This document shows positions 43,697-53,135 of a DNA stretch of 64,000 nt, one piece after another. The notes below the pieces were generated by a model. It had not been told where the DNA came from. It saw nothing but the letters and a program-made list of their open reading frames with translations, and ran no database searches. Within the stretch, counting starts at the first letter, position 1. Each line of letters starts with the position of its first letter. The DNA is from Nocardia jinanensis (lineage in GTDB: Bacteria; Actinomycetota; Actinomycetes; Mycobacteriales; Mycobacteriaceae), in NCBI RefSeq assembly GCF_014645735.1, contig NZ_BMMH01000021.1, forward strand, positions 1-64,000. The letters are read 5' to 3'. Both the position numbers and the translations under genes were made by a program.

Positions 43697-43725
43697 CGCG
43701 TGCAAATCGTAGAAAAATCGTAGAA
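43697..43725. repeat. 29-bp direct repeat, right boundary
   Basis: Identical to 32993-33021, including the tandem AAATCGTAGAA pair. It lies 56 bp upstream of iscS. From here on, M. tuberculosis-like gene order resumes. Confidence 0.7.
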
Positions 43726-43781
43726 GGAGGGGGGAGACCCCGAAGATGCCCAGGTCAACGGTGGGATAGGCTTAATCGGTC

Positions 43782-45008
43782 ATGAAGTCGGTTTTCCCGG
43801 GTGCTGTCAGCGGTGTGCCCACGACGGTCTACCTCGATCATGCGGCGACCACACCGATGCTGCCCGCCGCGATCGAGGCGATGAACGCTGCTTTCGCGCT
43901 GCCCGGAAATGCTTCCTCACTGCACGGATCGGGCCGGATGGCCCGGCGCATGCTGGAGGAATCGCGGGAATCGATCGCTGCGGATCTGGGCGCGCGTCCC
44001 TCCGAGGTCATCCTGACCTCCGGCGGAACAGAGAGCGACAATCTCGCGATCAAGGGCATCTACTGGGCCCGCCGTGACGCCGATCCGCGATGTCACCGGA
44101 TCCTGGCCGGTGCTACCGAGCATCACGCGGTCCTCGACGCCGTGGAATGGCTGGAACGGCACGAGGGAGCCAGGGTCACCTGGCTGCCTGTGGACGCGGA
44201 CGGGATCGTGACCCCGGAAACCCTGCGCGCTGCCCTGGCCGAGCACCCCGGCGAGGTGGCGCTGGTCACCGTGATGTGGGCCAACAACGAGATCGGTGCC
44301 ATCCAGCCGATCCGGGAACTGGCGGAGATCGCGCAGGCGGCGGGCGTGCCCATGCATAGCGACGCGGTCCAGGCCGCGGCGCAGCTGCCCATCGATTTCG
44401 CCGCCAGCGGGCTCGCGGCGGCGAGTTTCGCCGGCCACAAGCTGGGTGGGCCGCACGGCGTGGGCGTGCTGTTACTGGGGCGGCAGGTGGGCTGTGTGCC
44501 GCTGCTGCACGGCGGCGGACACGAACGGGACCTGCGCTCGGGTACGTCCGATGTCGCGGCGGTGGCCGGGCTGGCCGCGGCATTACGGCAGACGGCGGTC
44601 GAGATGCCGGTCCGGGCCGGGGAACTGGCCGCGCTGCGCGACGAGCTGATCGCCGGGGTGTGCCGGGCTGTCCCGGACGCAGTACTCAACGGTCCGTACG
44701 ACGACCGGCGGCTGCCGGGTAATGCTCATTTCACCTTCCCGGGCTGTGAGGGCGATTCGCTGCTGATGCTGCTGGACGCCGCGGGAATCGAATGTTCGAC
44801 CGGCTCGGCGTGCACGGCCGGGGTGGCCTCGCCGAGTCATGTCCTGATCGCGATGGGAGTCGGGGCCCGGGAGGCCCGGGGATCGCTACGGTTTTCCCTT
44901 GGACACACTTCGCAGCGGTCCGATATCAATGCACTACTGGAAGTGTTGCCGCAGGTGGTGGAACGAGCCAGGGCCGCGGGCCTGGCCGGTGCGAGAGGAG
45001 GTGCGTAG
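43782..45008 (+). CDS. iscS: Cysteine desulfurase
   Basis: A 408-residue PLP enzyme of the NifS/IscS family: the N-terminal YLDHAATTPML, FAGHKLGGPHGVG with the PLP lysine, and ECSTGSACTAGVASPSHVL with the catalytic cysteine. It supplies persulfide sulfur, here most likely to MnmA encoded 3 bp downstream, as for M. tuberculosis Rv3025c/Rv3024c. ATG 43782 gives the standard N-terminus. Confidence 0.95.
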   Translation: MKSVFPGAVSGVPTTVYLDHAATTPMLPAAIEAMNAAFALPGNASSLHGSGRMARRMLEESRESIAADLGARPSEVILTSGGTESDNLAIKGIYWARRDADPRCHRILAGATEHHAVLDAVEWLERHEGARVTWLPVDADGIVTPETLRAALAEHPGEVALVTVMWANNEIGAIQPIRELAEIAQAAGVPMHSDAVQAAAQLPIDFAASGLAAASFAGHKLGGPHGVGVLLLGRQVGCVPLLHGGGHERDLRSGTSDVAAVAGLAAALRQTAVEMPVRAGELAALRDELIAGVCRAVPDAVLNGPYDDRRLPGNAHFTFPGCEGDSLLMLLDAAGIECSTGSACTAGVASPSHVLIAMGVGAREARGSLRFSLGHTSQRSDINALLEVLPQVVERARAAGLAGARGGA

Positions 45009-45011
45009 CGA

Positions 45012-46112
45012 ATGCGAGTACTCGCCGCGATGAGTGGTGGCGTCGATTCGGCGGTAGCGGCGGCACGGGCCGTCGACGCCGGGCACGAGGTGGTCGGGGT
45101 GCATCTGGCGCTGTCGACCGCGCCCGGCGCCCTGCGTACCGGATCACGCGGTTGCTGTTCGAAGGAGGACGCGGGGGACGCCCGCCGGGCCGCCGATGTG
45201 CTCGGGATCCCCTTCTACGTCTGGGACTTCGCGGACCGTTTCAAAGAAGACGTGATCGACGATTTCGTCGAGTCCTACGCGGCCGGTGAGACGCCCAACC
45301 CCTGCCTGCGCTGCAACGAGAAGATCAAGTTCTCGGCGTTGGCCGATCGGGCCGTGGCGCTCGGCTTCGACGCGGTCGCCACCGGGCACTACGCCCGGCT
45401 GTCCGACGGTGTGCTGCGCCGGGCGGTGGACGCGGACAAGGACCAGTCCTATGTGCTGGCGGTGCTGACCGCCGAGCAGCTGTCGCGGGCCGTGTTCCCG
45501 GTGGGCGATACCCCGAAACCGCAGATCCGGGCGGAAGCCGCCGAACGGGGGCTGGCCGTCGCCGACAAACCGGACAGCCACGATATCTGCTTCATCCCCT
45601 CCGGGGACACCCGCGCCTTCCTCGGCGCGAAGATCGGCATCCGGCCCGGTGCCATCGTGGACTCCGCGGGCGCGGAGCTGGGCCGGCACGAGGGTGTGCA
45701 CGGGTTCACCATCGGGCAGCGCAAGGGCCTGGGACTGCCCGGCCCCGGCCCCGACGGCAAACCCCGCTACGTGACCGATATCGACCCCGATTCCGGCACC
45801 GTACGAGTCGGTTCCGCCGACGATCTGCAGGTGTGGTCGATCGAGGCCGACCGCGCGATCTGGACCAGCGGGGCAGCCCCCGAGGAGCCGCTCGACTGTG
45901 TGGTGCAGGTCCGTGCGCACGGCGGAACCGCGCCCGCCACCGCCGAGGCGGTGGGCGACGGGCTCGTGGTGCGTCTGCACGAACCTCTCAGCGGTGTCGC
46001 ACGGGGCCAGGCCGTGGTCCTGTACCGCCCCGATGCCGCCGGTGACGCGGTGCTCGGCAGCGGCACCATCACCGCGACCGCGCGTACGGCTCCGGCGGGC
46101 GTGCCACGATGA
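45012..46112 (+). CDS. mnmA: tRNA-specific 2-thiouridylase
   Basis: A 366-residue MnmA/TrmU. The PP-loop MSGGVDSAVAA lies at the N-terminus. The catalytic cysteines are in NPCLRCNEKIKF and SHDICFIPSGD. YVLAVLTAEQLSRAVFPVGD is the tRNA-binding region. It 2-thiolates U34 of tRNA Glu, Gln and Lys with sulfur from IscS. ATG 45012 comes 3 bp after iscS. The stop overlaps the next gene's start by 4 bp (ATGA at 46109). Confidence 0.96.
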   Translation: MRVLAAMSGGVDSAVAAARAVDAGHEVVGVHLALSTAPGALRTGSRGCCSKEDAGDARRAADVLGIPFYVWDFADRFKEDVIDDFVESYAAGETPNPCLRCNEKIKFSALADRAVALGFDAVATGHYARLSDGVLRRAVDADKDQSYVLAVLTAEQLSRAVFPVGDTPKPQIRAEAAERGLAVADKPDSHDICFIPSGDTRAFLGAKIGIRPGAIVDSAGAELGRHEGVHGFTIGQRKGLGLPGPGPDGKPRYVTDIDPDSGTVRVGSADDLQVWSIEADRAIWTSGAAPEEPLDCVVQVRAHGGTAPATAEAVGDGLVVRLHEPLSGVARGQAVVLYRPDAAGDAVLGSGTITATARTAPAGVPR

Positions 46113-47143
46113 ATCCGGCGGGTTTCCCGGCCGGAGCGGCCACCGGGGTGGGGTCGTGGCCCGGTACCGATCCCCGGGAAGCCGCGGCGGTGATCGTGGG
46201 GGAGCTGACCGGACTGCCGCATCTGGTGGAACTACCGGCCCGCGGGGTGGGCGCGGATATGGTCGGGCGGGTCTCGGCACTGCTGGTGGATATGCGCTTC
46301 GACACCACGCCGCGCGGATATCGGCTGGCCGCCCGTCCCGGCTCGGCCTCGCGGCGCGCGAGCGATCTGTTGCGCACCGATCTGGACGCGTTGCAGGAGG
46401 CCTGGGAGAACGCCGGGTTGCGTGGGTCGGGCCGGAAGGTGAAGGTCCAGGCCGCCGGGCCGCTGACGCTCGCCGCCCAGGTGGAACTGGCCGGAGGGCA
46501 TCGGGTACTGACCGACCGGGGCGCCGTACGAGATCTGGCGGAATCGCTGGCCGAGGGCTTGGCGACCCATATCGCCGAGGTCGGATCGCGGCTCGGGGCC
46601 GAGGTCGTGCTGCAACTGGACGAACCGTCGCTGGTCGCTGTCCTCGACGGTTCGCTGCGCGGGCCGAGTGTGCTGAACACCATCGCGGCGGTACCGGAGC
46701 CCGAGGCGCTGGCGATCCTCGATATCGTGCTCGGACATCAGCAGGTGCCGACCGTGGTGCACAGTTGCGCGAGCCCGCCGCCGCTGGCATTCCTGGGCCG
46801 GACCTCGGCGGTCGCGCTGGGGTTCGATCTCGCCGCGGTATCCGGTACCGCGGGCCTGGACGCCCTGGGCGAGGCACTGGACCGGGGTAAACACCTGATC
46901 CTCGGACTCGTGCCCACTACGCGGCCGACCCCGCCGGTGACCTGGCGTGAGATCGCCGAACCGGGCGCGCGCCTGGTCGATCGGCTCGGTTTTCCGCGCG
47001 CCGAATTGGCACGGCAGGTCACGGTGAGTCCCGCGTGCGGTCTGGCCGAGGCTCCGCTGAGCTGGGCTCGCGACGCCCTCCGTCTGGCCGCGGATACCGC
47101 GAGGGCCTTCGCTCAGGATCCGGAGTCGCTCGTCGCGGGGTGA
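46109..47143 (+). CDS. MetE/UroD-like methyltransferase family protein (Rv3015c-like)
   Basis: A 344-residue protein with the fold of cobalamin-independent methionine synthase. VVHSCASPPP (H-x-C) and the C-terminal VSPACGL provide the three zinc ligands seen in MetE. WPGTDPREAA opens the barrel. It is shorter than MetE and lacks the N-terminal homologous half, so it probably uses a small zinc-thiol methyl-transfer reaction not yet assigned. The coding sequence overlaps mnmA, implying co-expression. Confidence 0.85.
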   Translation: MNPAGFPAGAATGVGSWPGTDPREAAAVIVGELTGLPHLVELPARGVGADMVGRVSALLVDMRFDTTPRGYRLAARPGSASRRASDLLRTDLDALQEAWENAGLRGSGRKVKVQAAGPLTLAAQVELAGGHRVLTDRGAVRDLAESLAEGLATHIAEVGSRLGAEVVLQLDEPSLVAVLDGSLRGPSVLNTIAAVPEPEALAILDIVLGHQQVPTVVHSCASPPPLAFLGRTSAVALGFDLAAVSGTAGLDALGEALDRGKHLILGLVPTTRPTPPVTWREIAEPGARLVDRLGFPRAELARQVTVSPACGLAEAPLSWARDALRLAADTARAFAQDPESLVAG

Positions 47144-47450
47144 TTTCCGCACAGGGTCCGGTCGCAGTGGACGTTGCCGGAGAAGCGGGCAGTACGGAAC
47201 CGGACCTGCCCGGAGCCCCGCCCGTGCAGCCGAGGTCGGCGCGGACCTCGGGTGGGCGAGTTCCATGGTGACGGCGAGCGTCGACCCCGCGTCTCTGCCG
47301 GCGGGTACCCGGTGCCGTCGGCCCGCCCGGGGCCGCCCGGATATGGTTCGGCCCGGTGTTCCGAAGCGGCCGTGCGCGCGGCGAACTTGCCGGGCGACGT
47401 GCGGTTACAGTGCTCCTGGAGTGTTGGTGGGCTGGACTACCCTGCGAGAT
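47144..47450. other. Intergenic spacer before ligA
   Basis: No supported gene. The long open frame into ligA lacks codon bias here. A TTGGTGG/TACCCT pair at about 47421-47446 could be a promoter close to the GTG start of ligA. Confidence 0.4.
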
Positions 47451-49595
47451 GTGAGTGAGACCGTGAGCCCCGCCGAACGGGACGACACCCCCGCCGAAGC
47501 CGCCCCGCCCCCGGCCGCCGGCGAGGAGCGGGTGCGCTGGCAGGAGCTCGCCGAAACGGTGCGCGAGCATCAGTTCCGCTACTACGTGCGGGACGCGCCG
47601 ATCATTTCCGACGGCGAGTTCGACGCACTGTTCCAGCGGTTGCTGGCGCTGGAGGAGCAGTTTCCGGATCTGCGTACCCCGGATTCGCCGACACAACTGG
47701 TGGGCGGTGGGTTCGCCACCGATTTCACCGCGGTGGATCATCTCGAGCGGATGCTCTCGCTGGACAACGCGTTCTCCGAAGCGGATATGCGGGCCTGGGC
47801 GGCTCGGGTGGAAGAGGAGACCGGGCCGGATCTGCACTATCTGTGCGAGGTGAAGATCGACGGAGTGGCGTTGAACCTGGTGTACCGCAATGGGAAACTG
47901 GAACGCGGCGCGACCCGGGGCGACGGTCGGACCGGCGAGGACGTCACACTCAATGCCCGCACCATCGAGGACATCCCGCGGGAGTTGAACGCCGATACCG
48001 AGTTCCCGGTACCGGAACTCCTGGAAGTGCGCGGTGAGGTGTATTTCCGGCTGGAGGATTTCGAAACGCTGAACGCGGCCATCGTGGCCGAGGGCAAACC
48101 GCCGTACGCCAACCCGCGCAACACCGCGGCGGGGTCGCTGCGGCAGAAGGACCCGTCGGTCACCGCGCGGCGGCGGTTGCGGATGATCTGTCACGGACTC
48201 GGCCGTACCGCGGGATTCACCCCGAAGTCCCAGCACGAGGCCTATCGCGCGTTGCACGCCTGGGGTCTGCCGGTCTCCGCGCACACCAGGCTGGTGCAGG
48301 GTGTCGACGCGGTGCTCGAACGGATCTCCTACTGGGCCGAGCACCGCCACGATATCGAGCACGAGATCGACGGGCTGGTGGTGAAGGTCGACGAACTGGC
48401 GCTACAGCGCCGGCTCGGTGCCACCTCGCGAGCTCCGCGGTGGGCGATCGCCTACAAGTACCCGCCCGAGGAAGCCACCACCGAACTGCGCGATATCGCG
48501 GTGAACGTCGGCCGGACCGGCCGGGTCACCCCCTTCGCGGTGATGGAGCCGGTCGTCATCGCCGGTTCCACGGTCGCCATGGCGACCCTGCACAATGCGG
48601 CCGAGGTCGTGCGCAAGGGAGTGCTGATCGGGGATACGGTCACCATCCGTAAGGCCGGGGATGTGATCCCGGAGGTGCTGGGCCCGGTGGTGGATGCCCG
48701 CACCGGCGACGAGCGGGCCTTCGTGATGCCGACGCACTGCCCCGAATGCGGAACCGAGCTCGCCTACGAGAAAGAGGGCGACGCCGATATCCGCTGCCCC
48801 AATCAGCGAACCTGTCCCGCGCAGCTGCGGGAGCGGGTGTTCCATGTGGCCGGGCGCGGTGCCTTCGATATCGAGGCGCTCGGGTACGAAGCGGCGATCG
48901 CGTTGCTGGATGCCGGGGCGATCACCGATGAGGGTGATCTGTTCGATCTCGACGCCGACCGATTACGCAACGTCTCGCTGTTCGTCAACAAGAACGGCAG
49001 CCTCTCGGCGAACGGCAACCGGCTGATCACCAATCTCGCCGCCGCCAAGGACCTGCCCCTGTGGCGGGTTCTGGTCGCCCTGTCCATCCGGCATGTCGGA
49101 CCGACCGCCGCCCGGGCACTCGCTGCCGAATTCGGCAGTCTGGAACGGATCGAACAGGCGTCACTGGAGGAGCTGGCGGCCGCCGAGGGCGTCGGGCCGA
49201 CCATCGCCACCGCGGTCGCGGAATGGTTCGCCGTCGACTGGCATCGCGCCATCGTGGAGAAATGGCGGGCGGCCGGGGTGCGGATGGAAGACGAGCGCGA
49301 CGAGTCGATCCCGCGCACGCTGGAAGGTCTGTCCATCGTGGTGACCGGGTCGCTGGAAGGTTTCTCGCGTGACGGCGCGAAGGAGGCGATCCTCTTGCGC
49401 GGTGGGAAGGCCGCGGGGTCGGTATCGAAGAAGACCGCGTTCGTGGTGATCGGAGACGCGCCCGGTTCCAAAGCCGCCAAAGCCGAAGAACTCGGTGTTC
49501 CGATCCTGGACGAGGACGGGTTCCGTGTCCTGCTCGAATCGGGCCCGGACGCGGTGCGGCCGGCGGCCGCGGCCGGTACCGAACCAGCTGAGTAG
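47451..49595 (+). CDS. ligA: NAD-dependent DNA ligase LigA
   Basis: A 714-residue bacterial replicative ligase. Domain Ia (YYVRDAPIISDGEFD) is followed by the adenylation site CEVKIDGVALN with catalytic Lys at about residue 135. An OB fold, a Zn finger (CPECGTEL, then CPNQRTCPAQ), HhH repeats (VGPTAARALAAEFG) and a C-terminal BRCT (LEGLSIVVTGSLEGFSRD) complete it. GTG 47451 is used; GTG 47463 is possible. It seals nicks in replication and repair. High confidence. Confidence 0.97.
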   Translation: MSETVSPAERDDTPAEAAPPPAAGEERVRWQELAETVREHQFRYYVRDAPIISDGEFDALFQRLLALEEQFPDLRTPDSPTQLVGGGFATDFTAVDHLERMLSLDNAFSEADMRAWAARVEEETGPDLHYLCEVKIDGVALNLVYRNGKLERGATRGDGRTGEDVTLNARTIEDIPRELNADTEFPVPELLEVRGEVYFRLEDFETLNAAIVAEGKPPYANPRNTAAGSLRQKDPSVTARRRLRMICHGLGRTAGFTPKSQHEAYRALHAWGLPVSAHTRLVQGVDAVLERISYWAEHRHDIEHEIDGLVVKVDELALQRRLGATSRAPRWAIAYKYPPEEATTELRDIAVNVGRTGRVTPFAVMEPVVIAGSTVAMATLHNAAEVVRKGVLIGDTVTIRKAGDVIPEVLGPVVDARTGDERAFVMPTHCPECGTELAYEKEGDADIRCPNQRTCPAQLRERVFHVAGRGAFDIEALGYEAAIALLDAGAITDEGDLFDLDADRLRNVSLFVNKNGSLSANGNRLITNLAAAKDLPLWRVLVALSIRHVGPTAARALAAEFGSLERIEQASLEELAAAEGVGPTIATAVAEWFAVDWHRAIVEKWRAAGVRMEDERDESIPRTLEGLSIVVTGSLEGFSRDGAKEAILLRGGKAAGSVSKKTAFVVIGDAPGSKAAKAEELGVPILDEDGFRVLLESGPDAVRPAAAAGTEPAE

Positions 49596-49667
49596 CGGCG
49601 GCACGTCCGGGACACGACCGGAGTCCCGGTCCTGCGGCACCGGGGCCGGACACGGCAGGATGGCGGG

Positions 49668-50915
49668 ATGTTGCGCAGTTTTCGGGTGTCCAACCACAAA
49701 TCGCTGGCCGATCTTCAGGAATTGCGGTTGACCCGCGGCGCCGCCGCACCGGTCGCGGTGCCGGTGACCGCGGTGCACGGCGGCCCGGCCGCCGGTAAAT
49801 CGAATCTGGTCGATGCCGTGGGCCATATGCGGGACGCGGTACTGAACTCGGTGACCGGCTGGGACCCCTACGCCGGTCCGGTACGGTTCCCGCACCTCGC
49901 GTTCCCGGGCCGGCCCACCGACTTCGAGGCGGTTTTCATCGCCGAAGGTATTCCCTACACCTATGGTTTCCGGTTGGACGCTGCCGATGTCGCGGCCGAA
50001 TGGCTCTACAGCCATCCGCGATCCCGTAAGCGGATCGTCTTCGAACGCGAGGGGGAGGCCGTCCGGATCGGGCCGATATTCGAACCGGCGCGATTCGGGA
50101 TCACCGCACTGATCTCGCTGGTGCGGCCGAACGCGCTGCTGCTGAGCCTGGCGGGCCAGATGTATTCGGAGGCGCTGGTGCCGGCCTACCGGTGGTTCGA
50201 GACCATGCTCGAGGTGCTGGCCGGGGGTGCCGATATCGAAGCGACCGAGCTGCGACTGGGCTCGCATCTGTCCCGGTCCACCGAGAACGCCGCCCGTCTG
50301 CTGACCCTGCTGCAGTCCGCGGATCTCGGGATCACCGATCTGCTCATCGCGCAGAACGATCCCGGCTACGCCGACTATCTGCGCGACCTCGACGCCGATA
50401 TCGCCATCCTGGGCGAACAGACCGAGCGGGCGGCGGTATCGGCGGGCTATGCCGCGCAGCTGGAGCAGGACAGTGGTTTGAACGCCACCCAGCTGGCTCG
50501 CGAACTGACCAATATGCGCAATGCCCGCGACGCGCTCTACTCCCGGATGGTGGTGCGGCGCGGTGTCGGTCTGCGGCTGGTGCACACCGGCGTGGAGCCG
50601 GTTTTCACACTGGCCGAGGAATCCTCGGCCACGCAGGCCCTGTTGCGCTTGCTACCGGTATTGCTCGACGCTCTCGACGCGGGAAAAGTGCTCGTGGTCG
50701 ACGATATCGGTGCGCAACTGACGGTGGAGGAGACCGACCGTCTCGTGCAGCTGTTCCAGAATCCGGAAACCAATACGCGTGGTGCGCAACTGGTGTACAC
50801 CACGGGGAACCGGGCGTTGATGGATCGGGGCAACGGCCGTTCCGCGCGAACCCGCAGCACTGTCTGGACCGTGCGGCGCTCCGACGCCGGTACCAGCACA
50901 CTCACGGTGTCCTGA
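49668..50915 (+). CDS. Orphan AAA-type (AAA_21/OLD-like) ATPase
   Basis: A 415-residue ATPase of the ABC/RecN-like AAA_21 type. LRSFRVSNHKSLADLQEL opens it, Walker A is GGPAAGKSN (about 38-46), and a C-terminal Walker B-like VLVVDDIGAQLT carries Asp-Asp where Asp-Glu is usual. No nuclease (TOPRIM) domain follows, unlike OLD. Family members are often partners in anti-phage abortive systems or DNA-linked signalling. Here the only neighbours are ligA 72 bp upstream and a small membrane protein on the other strand. Role not assigned. Confidence 0.8.
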   Translation: MLRSFRVSNHKSLADLQELRLTRGAAAPVAVPVTAVHGGPAAGKSNLVDAVGHMRDAVLNSVTGWDPYAGPVRFPHLAFPGRPTDFEAVFIAEGIPYTYGFRLDAADVAAEWLYSHPRSRKRIVFEREGEAVRIGPIFEPARFGITALISLVRPNALLLSLAGQMYSEALVPAYRWFETMLEVLAGGADIEATELRLGSHLSRSTENAARLLTLLQSADLGITDLLIAQNDPGYADYLRDLDADIAILGEQTERAAVSAGYAAQLEQDSGLNATQLARELTNMRNARDALYSRMVVRRGVGLRLVHTGVEPVFTLAEESSATQALLRLLPVLLDALDAGKVLVVDDIGAQLTVEETDRLVQLFQNPETNTRGAQLVYTTGNRALMDRGNGRSARTRSTVWTVRRSDAGTSTLTVS

Positions 50916-50923
50916 CTACACGG

Positions 50924-50955
50924 AACCCGGCCGCCGCGGCAGCGGCGGCCGGGTT
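50924..50955. terminator. Bidirectional hairpin terminator
   Basis: AACCCGGCCGCCGC (50924-50937) pairs with 50942-50955 around GGCA. It lies between the ATPase gene and the convergent small membrane gene and can act both ways. Confidence 0.8.
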
Positions 50956-50961
50956 TCCGGT

Positions 50962-51195
50962 CTACTTGCTGGGTTCCGGAAGAGTGCATCCCATCTTCGG
51001 ATTGAGGCCGACATAGTTGAGCGGACCGGCCACCACGGTCACCGCCAGCGTCGCGAAGTGGGAGCACTGCTCCGGTGGATCATTGAAGTAACCCCGTTGC
51101 CACGCGGCGATGATCCCCGCCACGAACCAGACCAGTACTACGAGGCTTGCTATTCGGCTACCCATTGCACCTGCTCGAATCGAAGATTCCGGCAT
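50962..51195 (-). CDS. Small membrane protein, unknown
   Basis: A 77-residue protein with one membrane helix (about residues 14-30, ASLVVLVWFVAGIIAAWQ). A short extracellular part follows with two Cys (QCSHFATLAV and MGCTLP). ATG 51195 is preceded by GGAAGGAAG at proper spacing, like the small secreted gene at 12053. It looks like a conserved Nocardia-type small envelope protein; function unknown. Converges with the AAA ATPase gene. Confidence 0.7.
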   Translation of the reverse strand: MPESSIRAGAMGSRIASLVVLVWFVAGIIAAWQRGYFNDPPEQCSHFATLAVTVVAGPLNYVGLNPKMGCTLPEPSK

Positions 51196-51488
51196 GACGA
51201 TCGCTTCCTTCCATGTCCGGTGGAAGTGAAATACCCCGTCCCGCACGACTCATGCGCGGGGTGGCCCGTCTCGCAGAAGTGGGGGTCACCGGGCGTGTCG
51301 ACCGAATTTTCGCCGACGCAGGGTCATTCGGGGCGGAGAAGTAATCGGTGCGAGCTCGGCGCGGGCCGAGTAGCGGCCGGGAAGCGTCGGGCGCGGGAGA
51401 CGGCCACGTCGCGACGTGCTGCTGCGCAGCCGCCGGTCCGGAGAGCGTCGGCGGCCGCGGTTCCGCCGCGGGGCTCTAGCATGGTGGA

Positions 51489-51824
51489 GTGTTCGAACTG
51501 GCGATGCTGGCGATCATGGTGGCCGCACTGGCGGGAATGCTCGTCCTGGTTTTCCGGGGGCGGCGGGGTGGAAGCATGCCCACGGACGCGGAGATCGGTT
51601 CGCTCTACCTGACCGGAGTGAGCCCGCGACCCGAGGCGATGGGCGAACAATTCGTCACCGTCACCGGGAATCTGTCCGGGCCGTCCGAGCCGGGGAAGGT
51701 CGTCTACGGGCGGATGGTCTGGGATGCCGCCTACTGGCCTTCGGTCGGGGATACGCTGACCGTCGCCTACCCGCCGGGTAAACCGGACCGGTGGCGGATC
51801 GTCGAACTCGGCACCGGGCAGTAG
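51489..51824 (+). CDS. Small membrane protein, unknown
   Basis: A 111-residue protein from GTG 51489. The N-terminal helix (MFELAMLAIMVAALAGMLVL) serves as signal anchor, then a cytosolic or wall-side beta-rich domain (FVTVTGNLSGPS, VSPRPEAMG) of unknown fold. It is divergent from the small gene at 50962 and converges with the ACT protein. The spacer 51196-51488 shows no gene. Confidence 0.65.
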   Translation: MFELAMLAIMVAALAGMLVLVFRGRRGGSMPTDAEIGSLYLTGVSPRPEAMGEQFVTVTGNLSGPSEPGKVVYGRMVWDAAYWPSVGDTLTVAYPPGKPDRWRIVELGTGQ

Positions 51825-51859
51825 CGCCCGCGCTCCGGTTCCGGTTCGCCGGGGGACGG

Positions 51860-52510
51860 TCAGCCCAGAACGGTGGCGACGATCCCGGCGAGGTAGCCCA
51901 GGCGGGCGATCTCGGACGGGCGGAAATCCGGTCCGCCGGGGCGGCCGAGCAACAGCGCCTTGCTGGACGGGCCGAGTGGTGCCGCCGCCAGTTTGGTGTC
52001 CATATCGCGCCAGATTTCGGGAACCCAGTCGGCATTGCCGTCGAGCGCGGTCGGTTTCTGCAGCGGCATCCACGGCACCGACGCCGCCTGGGTCTGCGGC
52101 GCGCTCGGACTACCCACCACGCGGTACGCGCCGTGGGTGCCCATATCGAGAACTGTGCTCCAGCCGACCCGCAGGACGCGCGGTGCCCCGTCGACCAGCA
52201 CTTGTAACCGATCGTCACGGGCATTGGCCACATTGTCGATGAGTTCGAGTTCCCGATGAGTATCGAGCACCCCGGAATAGGGCCGGATGGAATCGACCCG
52301 CACATCGCCGAGCGATTCCGCGGCGGTGATGAGGGTGTCCGGAAGTGCGTTCGGGGCGATCTCGACCACCAGATCGTCGACAGCGAACCCCGCGCCGCGC
52401 TCGACCACGTCCAGCGAAAGAATATCGGCGCCGACGGTTCCCAGCGCTACAGCTAGTGACCCGAGGCTTCCCGGACGATCCGGAAGTTGCACGCGGAGCA
52501 GATATGACAC
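51860..52510 (-). CDS. ACT domain protein (Rv3013-like)
   Basis: A 216-residue cytoplasmic protein starting MSYLLRVQLPDRPGSLGSLA, the canonical start of an ACT domain, repeated as a second ACT-like region (about residues 70-150). It is a likely amino-acid sensor without a catalytic domain, probably controlling an enzyme encoded elsewhere. Matches M. tuberculosis Rv3013, divergent from gatC. Confidence 0.88.
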   Translation of the reverse strand: MSYLLRVQLPDRPGSLGSLAVALGTVGADILSLDVVERGAGFAVDDLVVEIAPNALPDTLITAAESLGDVRVDSIRPYSGVLDTHRELELIDNVANARDDRLQVLVDGAPRVLRVGWSTVLDMGTHGAYRVVGSPSAPQTQAASVPWMPLQKPTALDGNADWVPEIWRDMDTKLAAAPLGPSSKALLLGRPGGPDFRPSEIARLGYLAGIVATVLG

Positions 52511-52835
52511 GTGCGTTTCCCTTTCCTTCTGCGGCCGAGGCTCTCAACGGATACCCGGTCTGCCCATCCTTACACCCATTATCGAGGGTTATCGACTCGA
52601 ATTGTGCGCGCAGACGGGACCGTACAGGTGACGAATGGTGTGAAATGTGTAACTTTCGGATATGTCCACAGGTTTGCGGGTATCGCCGCGGCCTGACGAC
52701 CGGGGGTTCCGTGGCGCGTCCACGGACCGCCGAAGACCGCCCACGCGGGCTGCCGGGCGACCCCGTCCGGCCACACCATTAGGCTGTTCGGTGCTTGTGA
52801 TCCGCAGTCCGAACTATCGCCGAAAGGGGTCCGCG
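52511..52835. other. Divergent promoter region of ACT gene and gatC
   Basis: No gene supported. The region has a moderate AT-rich stretch near 52556-52600 and otherwise nothing I can define. Confidence 0.4.
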
Positions 52836-53135
52836 GTGACCGCCATCTCCCGCGACGAGGTCGCACACCTCGCCCGGCTGTCCAGGCTCGCCCTGTCCGA
52901 AAACGAACTCGATCAGTTCGCCGGACAGTTGGATTCGATCCTCAGCCATGTGCGGACCATCTCCGAGGTGGCCGCCGCCGATGTACCGGCCACCGCGTCG
53001 CCGGATCCGGTGACGAACGTGACCCGCCCCGACGAGGTCCGGCCCGGGCTCACGCCCGGGCAGGCGCTGTCCGGGGCACCCGCCGCCGAGGACCAGCGTT
53101 TCCTGGTTCCGCAGATCCTGGGAGAGGGCGAATGA
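52836..53135 (+). CDS. gatC: Glutamyl/aspartyl-tRNA amidotransferase subunit C
   Basis: A 99-residue GatC. TAISRDEVAHLARLSRLALS and the DQFAGQLDSILSHVRTI helix are diagnostic. It stabilises the GatA-GatB complex that converts Glu-tRNA(Gln) to Gln-tRNA(Gln) and Asp-tRNA(Asn) to Asn-tRNA(Asn). GTG 52836 follows AAAGGGG. The stop overlaps the ATG of gatA by 4 bp. Confidence 0.96.
   Translation: MTAISRDEVAHLARLSRLALSENELDQFAGQLDSILSHVRTISEVAAADVPATASPDPVTNVTRPDEVRPGLTPGQALSGAPAAEDQRFLVPQILGEGE

Noticed and set aside
45144..46877. 577-codon antisense frame across mnmA and the MetE-like gene
   Set aside because: Low-complexity Arg/Pro composition; antisense to two genes with clear catalytic motifs.
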